Shown here: one piece after another, positions 1 to 7,481 of the stretch
How positions within the stretch are numbered: the first letter of the stretch is position 1
Layout of the letters: the number at the start of each line of letters is the position of its first letter
Assembly (NCBI GenBank): GCA_018268035.1
Contig: JAFDXI010000088.1
Location: 1-56,537, forward strand
Direction: 5' to 3'
Origin: Bacteroidota bacterium
Lineage (GTDB): Bacteria; Bacteroidota; Bacteroidia; Chitinophagales; Chitinophagaceae
Length of the DNA stretch: 56,537 nt
Program-made: the position numbers and the translations under genes
Notes under the pieces: model-generated
What the model was told of the DNA's origin: nothing
Database searches by the model: none
Seen by the model: the letters and a program-made list of their open reading frames with translations, nothing else

Positions 1-1662
1 ATGGCGCTTTTGTTGCAGGGGTTAAGTTCAAGGTTGGGTATAGTGCGGAGAAAAGATTTAGCGCAGGCTAATCGTGAAATGTATCCACCGGTTACCAATT
101 TCTGTTTGTATGTGCTGGCCGAGCTTGCCATTGCAGCCTGTGATTTGGCAGAAGTGTTGGGTATGGCATTGGGCATACAATTATTAACCGGGTTGCCATT
201 AATCTGGGGAGTGTGTATTACAGTGTTTGATACTTTTCTTTTATTCTACCTGCAAAAAAAAGGGATGCGTTTTATGGAAGCATTCATCATTGCTTTGGTA
301 TTGATTATCGGTGTTTCATTTATTGTTGAAATATTCATTGCAAAACCTGTAATCGGTGATATTGCAAAAGGGTTTATACCAACTCCTTTAAGTAATGAAG
401 CTTTATATATTGCTGTAGGGATTATTGGTGCAACTGTGATGCCGCACAATTTGTATTTGCATTCTGCATTAGTACAGACAAGAAAAATAAAAAACGATGA
501 AAAGAGTATCCGAAAAGCGATTAAATATAATTTACTTGACAGCACCATTGCATTGAATGCAGCTTTTTTTGTAAATGCAGGCATTCTGGTATTGGCTGCT
601 GCAGTGTTTTATTTTAATGGGCAATCCGACGTTGCAAAAATTGAAGATGCACATCGTTTACTGGAGCCAATGCTCGGCACTTCATTAGCGCCGGTTTTAT
701 TTGCTGTTGCTTTGATTGCATCCGGTCAAAGCTCAACAGTTACAGGTACACTCGCCGGACAGGTGGTGATGGAAGGCTATTTACATTTACGCATCAATCC
801 ATTGTTACGAAGGTTGTTAACCCGTTTGCTGGCAATCGTTCCGGCAGTGATAACAATCATTATTTATGGTGAATCAAAAGTGGATGACCTGTTAGTGTTT
901 AGCCAGGTTTTATTGAGTATTCAATTAGGGTTTGCTATCATCCCTTTAATACATTTTGTGAGTGATAAAAATGGAATGGGGAAGTTTGCCATCAGGCCAC
1001 TCACAAAAATTGTTTCATGGCTGGTGGCATCAATATTAATTTTTCTAAATGTGCGGTTAGTCGCTGGTGAGATGGTTGACACAATGCAGGAGCCGGGCCA
1101 TATCGCAATAAAAATATTAATTGTAATTGCTGCAATTATTTTTACCTGGTTGTTTTTGGTGATGACATTTTATCCATTATATCAAAAACAAAAAAATAAA
1201 AGAACTGGTAGTATGCATGGTACTATCCCACAATTGCAAAATCTTGCAGTGATTCCTTTTAAAAGAATTGGTGTAGCACTTGATTTTAAAAACCTCGACG
1301 AGAAATTAATTGCACATGCTATGAACCAGGGAAAGAAAGATGCAACATATTTATTGATGCATGTGGTGGAAACTGTCTCCGCTACTTTATCCGGTAATGC
1401 TACTGATGATGAAGAAACAAGAACAGATAATGAAAGGCTGATAGCATTGGCTGAACAAATGAAAGAATTAGGCTACAATGTTGAAACTGAATTAGGATTC
1501 CAATACCGCGTAAACGAAATTGTACGGTTAACAAAAAATTTTAATGCTGATATTTTGATTATGGGCGCTCATCGCCATGCCGGTTTGAAAGACCTGATTT
1601 ATGGTGAAACTGTCAACCAGGTGCGACATAAATTAACCATCCCCGTGTTGGTAGTGAGTTGA
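1..1662 (+). CDS. Nramp family divalent metal transporter with C-terminal UspA domain (5' end outside window)
   Basis: Proton-coupled Mn/Fe-type transporter of the inner membrane, related to MntH. The visible 553 residues begin inside what should be transmembrane helix 2 (QGLSSRLGIV followed by KDLAQANRE is a conserved Nramp stretch). The ATG at base 1 is therefore probably internal, and roughly 80 residues including the helix-1 DPGN motif lie upstream. The helix-6 metal-site motif MPHNLYLHS is present near residue 146. About residues 415-553 form a universal stress protein domain with the GAHRHAG and GET nucleotide-binding pattern near the end. Known: Nramp-Usp fusions occur in Bacteroidota. 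Inferred: the soluble domain senses nucleotide or stress and modulates transport. Substrate (Mn or Fe) cannot be decided from sequence alone. Confidence 0.9.
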   Translation: MALLLQGLSSRLGIVRRKDLAQANREMYPPVTNFCLYVLAELAIAACDLAEVLGMALGIQLLTGLPLIWGVCITVFDTFLLFYLQKKGMRFMEAFIIALVLIIGVSFIVEIFIAKPVIGDIAKGFIPTPLSNEALYIAVGIIGATVMPHNLYLHSALVQTRKIKNDEKSIRKAIKYNLLDSTIALNAAFFVNAGILVLAAAVFYFNGQSDVAKIEDAHRLLEPMLGTSLAPVLFAVALIASGQSSTVTGTLAGQVVMEGYLHLRINPLLRRLLTRLLAIVPAVITIIIYGESKVDDLLVFSQVLLSIQLGFAIIPLIHFVSDKNGMGKFAIRPLTKIVSWLVASILIFLNVRLVAGEMVDTMQEPGHIAIKILIVIAAIIFTWLFLVMTFYPLYQKQKNKRTGSMHGTIPQLQNLAVIPFKRIGVALDFKNLDEKLIAHAMNQGKKDATYLLMHVVETVSATLSGNATDDEETRTDNERLIALAEQMKELGYNVETELGFQYRVNEIVRLTKNFNADILIMGAHRHAGLKDLIYGETVNQVRHKLTIPVLVVS

Positions 1663-1936
1663 TGAAATCTGTAATTTTCTTTTATAGTAAAATTGAAGAC
1701 TGAAAATATTGTTATGCTGTTTTATTAAGTATGAAATTATATCCGTCTTCTATCTTTAGCTTAGTATATAATTATCACATTTTACTCAAAGAATAGTTTT
1801 TTAGATACCAATAACTGAAATAAAAAACCAGTATCGGATTATAATAATATTAATGTATTATTTTAATAGCCAGGTATTCTTTACATCAGTTAAATTGACT
1901 ATATTGCTGTATGTGTAAAATTTAAAAACGTAACCA

Positions 1937-2959
1937 ATGAAACAAACTAATTTTTCAATTTTTATTTTAATTTCTGTTGTGATTGCAGCCTGTTCTAAAG
2001 AAAGCAGGGTAACACAAATGAAGGCGATGGATGCAAGTAATTTGATGAATGCAATTGATACTGCAATTGTCCCATTGAATGACCTTGGTAAAAACACATT
2101 CATGGGTTATGTGGGAGGATTATATCCGGGTGGGCGTAACAACCCTCCCAATGGGGCTTATGCTTCAGACCTGCTTAAAGTTTGTAAAAATATTTCCCCG
2201 CTTGATACATTTGGTAACATATCCGCTAACGGCAAAATTGTTTTTATTTCACTGGGTGGCAGCACAGGTGGACATAATATGAAACAATTGAAAGATCAGA
2301 CGGAAGGCAACTTACAAACAAATCCCAGTCTGTTGTTGCTTAAGTGTAATAATGGCAAAAGATCTGCTTCGCTAATCAGTCAGATGGATCCGAATGATCC
2401 ATATTGGGATCATGTAACTCAAATATTAACCGGTGGTGCACATTCCAGTTACAGGCAGGTGCAGATAATTTATCTTGAATCTGATGATAGTGGAAAAAAT
2501 AATATTTCATTTCCATTAAGAGCTTTAGATGCGAAGGCTGATTTGCAGGCATGTTTTAAAGTATATAAACAAAAATTTCCCAATCTTAAACTAGTTTACC
2601 TGCTTGGCAGAACAAAAACTTTCGGAAATCAAATCCTTTACAACAGAGAGCCTGCTCCATATTATTTTGGCTGGGCTTGTAAATGGGCAATTGAAGACCA
2701 GATTAATGGTGTGCCAGGAACTGAATACAAAGGTAAAAAAGCCGTATCACCAATGATAACATGGGGTTGGTATCAATGGGCTGATACTTTTCCCCGTAAA
2801 ACTGATGGGTTTAAATGGTTAGCTTCGGATACCAAAGACGGGCTACATGCAACTCCTGTTGGTCAGGATACTTTGGCAACACGTTTCCAAAATTTTCTGT
2901 TGACTGACAGGTTTGCCAAACATTGGTATGCAAACCCCGATAGCTTAAATAAAAATTAA
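1937..2959 (+). CDS. Unknown exported lipoprotein, possibly SGNH-hydrolase-like
   Basis: A 340-residue protein with a lipoprotein signal peptide (hydrophobic residues 6-18, lipobox IAAC, Cys19), so probably anchored in the outer or inner membrane. I do not recognise a named family with certainty. Two segments resemble SGNH/GDSL esterase blocks: a strand followed by GGSTGG near residue 106 (KIVFISLGGSTGG), and DGLHATPVGQ near residue 310, which looks like the Asp-x-x-His block V. Between them is a tryptophan-rich part (FGWACKWAIE, TWGWYQWAD). A carbohydrate esterase role is an inference only. It stands alone: 274 bases from the upstream transporter and convergent with recQ. Confidence 0.75.
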   Translation: MKQTNFSIFILISVVIAACSKESRVTQMKAMDASNLMNAIDTAIVPLNDLGKNTFMGYVGGLYPGGRNNPPNGAYASDLLKVCKNISPLDTFGNISANGKIVFISLGGSTGGHNMKQLKDQTEGNLQTNPSLLLLKCNNGKRSASLISQMDPNDPYWDHVTQILTGGAHSSYRQVQIIYLESDDSGKNNISFPLRALDAKADLQACFKVYKQKFPNLKLVYLLGRTKTFGNQILYNREPAPYYFGWACKWAIEDQINGVPGTEYKGKKAVSPMITWGWYQWADTFPRKTDGFKWLASDTKDGLHATPVGQDTLATRFQNFLLTDRFAKHWYANPDSLNKN

Positions 2960-3058
2960 ACTGAATTCTTTTTTATAATGATTAGGATGTGTTGTCATCA
3001 ATCACAATTGTTATTTCAATCATGTAGAATTCTATATTAATAAAAGAAGTTGAAATTT

Positions 3059-4975
3059 TTATTTTACTGTTTTACTCAGCATTCCGTTGCTGTCTATATC
3101 AATCAATTTTTCAGCTTGTAAATGTTGTATCACTTTCCAGCATTTTTCTTTTTTCAAACCTTTGGCAGAGAATAGAATTTGTTCAATCTCAAACTTTCCA
3201 TTATTCAATGAGTTAAAAATATGCTCTTTGATTTTTATAAAATCTTCTTCTGAAATTCCTGTTGATTTTCTTTTTAAACAATTATCACATATACCACAAT
3301 CTTCCAATGCAGTATCTCCAAAATAATTCCCAATGAAACGGCTGCGGCAGGTTATTTTATTATGAAGGAATTCTAACATGACTGCAATGCGTTGCTCATA
3401 ATCTTTCCGGCGTTCCTTGTAGTGTTCATAATTTATGACAAGATATTTTGCAGGCGCCCGGTTGGTAACAAAATAAATCTGCGGTGTATCTTTTTGAGGG
3501 TTGTATTCTACAATGCCTAATGAATGTAATTGATGCAATTGCTGTTTAACTTCATCAACAGTCTTTTTTATAAGCCAGCTGATTTGTTTTTCATGAATGG
3601 ATACTTTGTTATCATAAATGCCTTCATAAGTTCTCAGCAAACATTTTATCAATGGGTCAAGTTGTGGGTGTGATTGTTCAATATTCTGTAACAATTCTTT
3701 TGTTGATGTGAAGCAAACCTGTGATGGTAAAAAAACAGTTTCATTAAAACTGATATAACCTTCCTGTTCCAGCATTTTTAAAGTACCCATCACTTTAAAA
3801 ATATTGAGCTTGAAATTTTTGATGAATTCATCCAGGTTAAAATCATAATACATGCCTTCGCCACTGCCCACCGGTATTTGTAGGTAATCAACAAGTGATT
3901 GATAAATGCTTTTGATTTCTTTGATAGGTGGAAAACGGATATTGGTTAAGTTTTTCAAATCGTTTTCATCATCATTGTTGTACAATAAAACAGCGTAAGC
4001 TTTTTTATCATCACGGCCTGCACGGCCTGATTCCTGGTAATAATTTTCCAGGCAGTCGGGGGTATCATAATGTATAACTGTCCGCACATCAGGTTTGTCA
4101 ATGCCCATACCGAAAGCATTGGTACAAACAATAACTCTTGTTTTGTTGTGAAGCCATGCTTCCTGTTTTTTGCTGCGTTCAGCATAACTTAATCCTGCAT
4201 GAAAAAAATCTGCATCAATATGATGCTCTTTTAATAAATCAGCAACCTGGCGGGTAAGTTTCCGGCTCTTGCAATACACTATGCTACTGCCTTTAACTTT
4301 ATTTAAGATGTCAATTGTTTTGTTGATTTTGCTGTCAACATTAAAAACGGAATATGAAAGATTTGCCCTTTGAAATGACTGTCTGAAAACAGTGGCTTCA
4401 TTTAAATTCAGTTTAAGTGAGATATCATTGATTACCTGTGGTGTGGCTGATGCCGTAAGTGCAAGTATGGGAACATCAATCAAATCTTTAAGTGATGCAA
4501 TTTTAAGATAGGAGGGGCGGAAATCATTGCCCCATTGTGAAATACAATGTGCCTCATCCACCGCAATTAAATTGACATTGAATGAAGACAGGTATTCTTT
4601 AAAAATATGACTCTGTAACCTTTCTGGTGAGACGTATAGAAATTTATAATCGCCCCGTTGTGCGTTTTGCAGGGATTGTTTTATCTCGTAAAATGTCAGT
4701 TCGCTGTGCAGTAATAATGCAGGGATATTTTTTTTTTCAAGACTGTTGACCTGATCTTTCATTAAAGCTATCAATGGACTGATGACAAGACATAAACCCT
4801 CTTTCACCATTGCAGGCACCTGGTAACAGACAGATTTGCCACCGCCGGTTGGTAACAATGCGATGGTATCTTTATTATCAAGAACTGCATTGATAATTGC
4901 TTCCTGTGGCGGCCTGAAACTTTGATGCTGCCAGTAATGCTGAAGTATGTCTAAAGGTGAAGCCATTGACGCCAT
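3059..4975 (-). CDS. recQ: ATP-dependent DNA helicase RecQ (short form, no HRDC)
   Basis: Superfamily 2 3'-5' DNA helicase used in recombination and fork repair. The 638 residues show motif 0 (FRPPQEAI, residues 20-27), Walker A (PTGGGKS, 42-48), the DEAH box followed by the RecQ aromatic loop (DEAHCISQWG), and motif VI (QESGRAGRD). The RQC zinc site follows with a lone Cys (TCRSRF) and then CGICDNC. The protein ends soon after a winged-helix-like segment, and no HRDC domain is visible, unlike E. coli RecQ. Bacteroidota often carry more than one RecQ, and this one looks like the short paralogue. The start could be Met1 or Met4. copA lies upstream on the same strand, 84 bases away. Confidence 0.95.
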   Translation of the reverse strand: MASMASPLDILQHYWQHQSFRPPQEAIINAVLDNKDTIALLPTGGGKSVCYQVPAMVKEGLCLVISPLIALMKDQVNSLEKKNIPALLLHSELTFYEIKQSLQNAQRGDYKFLYVSPERLQSHIFKEYLSSFNVNLIAVDEAHCISQWGNDFRPSYLKIASLKDLIDVPILALTASATPQVINDISLKLNLNEATVFRQSFQRANLSYSVFNVDSKINKTIDILNKVKGSSIVYCKSRKLTRQVADLLKEHHIDADFFHAGLSYAERSKKQEAWLHNKTRVIVCTNAFGMGIDKPDVRTVIHYDTPDCLENYYQESGRAGRDDKKAYAVLLYNNDDENDLKNLTNIRFPPIKEIKSIYQSLVDYLQIPVGSGEGMYYDFNLDEFIKNFKLNIFKVMGTLKMLEQEGYISFNETVFLPSQVCFTSTKELLQNIEQSHPQLDPLIKCLLRTYEGIYDNKVSIHEKQISWLIKKTVDEVKQQLHQLHSLGIVEYNPQKDTPQIYFVTNRAPAKYLVINYEHYKERRKDYEQRIAVMLEFLHNKITCRSRFIGNYFGDTALEDCGICDNCLKRKSTGISEEDFIKIKEHIFNSLNNGKFEIEQILFSAKGLKKEKCWKVIQHLQAEKLIDIDSNGMLSKTVK

Positions 4976-5059
4976 AAATTATACAGTACAAGTGAGTGAC
5001 ACAACGAAGATGCCATGAAATGATGATGCCTGTAACAAAATAAAATAATTGTTTTTTGT

Positions 5060-7192
5060 TTAAATGACTTTTTTCCAGTTGAGCTTTACAGAATTTATGG
5101 CGAGTACCACATCGCTGAGGCCCATTACCAGGGCGCCAAAAGTAGGTGTCAGAAATCCAAAAGCTGCGACTGGTATGGCGATGATATTGTATAAAAAGGC
5201 CCAAAATAAATTTTGCCTGATGGTGAAGAAAGTGTGTTTGCCGAGGCCGAGTGATAATGGGAGGTTTTTTAAACCATTGTTCATTAAAACCACTTGTGCA
5301 CTTTGCATGGCAATGTGCGAAGCATCACTTAAGGAAATGCCTACTGCAGATTTTGCCAGTGCCGGTGCATCATTAATGCCATCACCTACCATCGCAGTGG
5401 GAGCAATTGCATTCAGCTTGGCTACCCATTGTGATTTTTGTTCAGGTGATTGCTCTGCTATTACTTCGTCAATGCCCAGCCGTTGTGCTACTGCATTGGC
5501 TTTATCTTTCCTGTCGCCACTCAACAAAATTGTTTTAATATTTTTTGAATGGAGCATTGAAATAACATCTTTGGCTTCAGTTCTGATTTCATCTTCCACA
5601 TCCACCCAACCTATCAATTCATTATTGCGGATGATATATACATTGTGTGTTGCATCTTGGGTTAAATGACGGGCTGCTTCAAAAGAGCCTGCTATGTAAG
5701 TGCTTCCATTTAAACCAATTGCTTTCATGCCGAGGCCTTTTACTTCATCAACACTTGTCCAGCGAATTGCATTATTTGTTTGCCATGCTTCACTGATACA
5801 TTTTGCGATAGGATGGTTTGAAAATTTCTCGAGAGAAAATGCAATGCGTTTTCCCTGTGTTTCTTCAATAAGAAAATGATAATTGCTGATTGAAAATTTA
5901 CCGGTGGTAAGCGTACCTGTTTTGTCAAATATCACCTGCCTGATATCTTTAAAAACTTCAAGGCTTTTTGCATTTTTAAATAAAACGCCATTGCGTGCAG
6001 CACGCCCGAGACCGACAGCTATGGCTGCAGGTGTAGCCAGGCCCATAGCACATGGACACGCTATCACCAACACTGCAATACTCCTTAATAAACTGTTGCT
6101 GAAACCAATAGTTGTAAAAAAATAATTTGCAAGAAAAGTTATGATTGCAATGGCAACAACTGTTGGTACAAACACTGCGCTTATTTTATCAGCAAGTTGT
6201 TGCATAGGTGGTTTTTCTGCCTGTGCATCTTTCACCAGTTTTAATATATTGCTGAGTACAGTATCTTTTCCAACTGCAGTGATGCGTGCTTGTGCAGAAC
6301 CGCTTTCAATTGTGCTTCCGCCAATTAATTTATCATTGATATTTTTTTCAACAGGAATGCTTTCGCCTGTGAGTAAAGCTTCATTTACACTTACGCTGCC
6401 CCAGGTGATGACGCCATCCATTGGTACAGGCTCGCCGGTTTTTATTAATACAATATCATCCAATTTTAATTGAGTGTTTTCAATAGTGATGATTTGTTCC
6501 TGTTGATTTTCGTCATACACAATTTTATTCGCCATTGTTTTTTGTGTGATGGCTAATTTTTTTAGTGCAGACTGTGTGGTTTCAACAGATTTATCTTCCA
6601 GCCAGTTGCCCATAAACACTAAAGTGATGATGGTGGCTGTGGTTTCATAAAACATAAATTGTTCTGCCTGGCCGGTTAGTGTCCCGTACAAACTATAGCT
6701 GAAAGATGCAATTGAACCAATCGCAATGAGCACATCCATATTGGGTATGCCGCCAATAATACTTCGTAAACCATTCCTTCCAAAATACATCATGCCTAAA
6801 ATAAATACCGGTAGCGTAAGTGCAAGTTGCACATAAGCATTCATGATAACTGCAATGTGCAGGCCCAACATGTGCAGGAACAAAGGAGATGAAAATATGA
6901 GGCAGAAAATAAAACGCTGGAAGTTGGTTGAGAGAAATCTTTTATTTGTTTTTATTATTTCAGAGCCTGATTCAGGTTCATTTCCAGCTTCATGCATTAC
7001 TTCATATCCCAACCGCTCTATTCCTTTTTCTATTTTAATTTTTGGTATGGTTGCATCAGCATCAAAGCTCACATCGCCACCAATAAAATTGACTTTCACA
7101 TTTTTCAATCCTTCTTTTTCAAGGTATTTATTGATGGTCAATGCGCAATTGGTGCAACTCATCCCTTTTACTTTCAGGTTCACTGTTTCCAT
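5060..7192 (-). CDS. copA: Copper-translocating P-type ATPase (CopA-like)
   Basis: P1B-type ATPase that exports Cu(I) across the inner membrane. In order over 710 residues: one heavy-metal-associated domain with GMSCTNC (Cys13, Cys16), actuator TGES (275-278), membrane CPC (379-381), phosphorylation site DKTGT (423-427), HP pair of the nucleotide domain (460-461), hinge GDGIND (603-608). The helix-7 signature N-x6-YN-x4-P (Asn661, Tyr668, Asn669, Pro674) matches P1B-1 copper pumps. In the last helix the usual M-x-x-S-S reads MGLSD (690-694), so the second serine is aspartate. No copper chaperone or CopY/CsoR-type regulator gene is adjacent. A promoter-like box lies just upstream. Confidence 0.95.
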   Translation of the reverse strand: METVNLKVKGMSCTNCALTINKYLEKEGLKNVKVNFIGGDVSFDADATIPKIKIEKGIERLGYEVMHEAGNEPESGSEIIKTNKRFLSTNFQRFIFCLIFSSPLFLHMLGLHIAVIMNAYVQLALTLPVFILGMMYFGRNGLRSIIGGIPNMDVLIAIGSIASFSYSLYGTLTGQAEQFMFYETTATIITLVFMGNWLEDKSVETTQSALKKLAITQKTMANKIVYDENQQEQIITIENTQLKLDDIVLIKTGEPVPMDGVITWGSVSVNEALLTGESIPVEKNINDKLIGGSTIESGSAQARITAVGKDTVLSNILKLVKDAQAEKPPMQQLADKISAVFVPTVVAIAIITFLANYFFTTIGFSNSLLRSIAVLVIACPCAMGLATPAAIAVGLGRAARNGVLFKNAKSLEVFKDIRQVIFDKTGTLTTGKFSISNYHFLIEETQGKRIAFSLEKFSNHPIAKCISEAWQTNNAIRWTSVDEVKGLGMKAIGLNGSTYIAGSFEAARHLTQDATHNVYIIRNNELIGWVDVEDEIRTEAKDVISMLHSKNIKTILLSGDRKDKANAVAQRLGIDEVIAEQSPEQKSQWVAKLNAIAPTAMVGDGINDAPALAKSAVGISLSDASHIAMQSAQVVLMNNGLKNLPLSLGLGKHTFFTIRQNLFWAFLYNIIAIPVAAFGFLTPTFGALVMGLSDVVLAINSVKLNWKKVI

Positions 7193-7213
7193 AACTTAAA
7201 CACATATAATTTG

Positions 7214-7245
7214 CAAAATTACCAGCCATTGATTGCTTAATGAAA
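7214..7245 (-). promoter_or_regulatory. Candidate Bacteroidota promoter of copA
   Basis: On the minus strand TTTC (7245-7242), a 20-base spacer, then TAATTTTG (7221-7214). The second element is an exact match to the Bacteroidota -7 consensus TAnnTTTG, and the first matches the -33 TTTG in three of four bases. Its distance to the copA ATG at 7192 would leave a short leader of about 15 bases. Confidence 0.4.
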
Positions 7246-7406
7246 TAATTAAAATCAACGTGGTTGCATTTATTCAGAATGATAGATTTTTTAGTTTGCA
7301 AGGATGATATGAAACATTTTTTTGTGTTTGTTGTAAAAAATATTTCATGTGTTTTGATATAAGGTTTTGTATGAGTAAAGGGATGTGATTTTTGTTTATA
7401 GAATAT

Positions 7407-7470
7407 AAAAAAACTTTCAAGGGTCTGAGACCTGCAACAGAAATCTGAGCGGATCGGGAACCTCGCAGGT
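7407..7470 (-). repeat. Cluster of three small palindromes with U-tract, probable terminator/interspersed repeat after parC
   Basis: Starting 11 bases beyond the parC stop are GGTCT-G-AGACC (7422-7432), CAGA-AA-TCTG (7438-7447) and ACCT-CGC-AGGT (7460-7470). In addition ACCTGC (7430-7435) can pair with GCAGGT (7465-7470) to enclose the middle one. Reading the minus strand, the structure is followed by CTTGAAAG and seven T (7413-7407), as expected for an intrinsic terminator of parC. The GC-rich palindromic character, unlike the surrounding AT-rich DNA, suggests a dispersed short repeat. Only one copy was noticed in this window. Confidence 0.5.
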
Positions 7471-7481
7471 AATAAAAATAT

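Noticed and set aside
4878-5204. 108-codon ORF across the recQ/copA junction
   Set aside because: It is a shadow frame of two well-supported genes.
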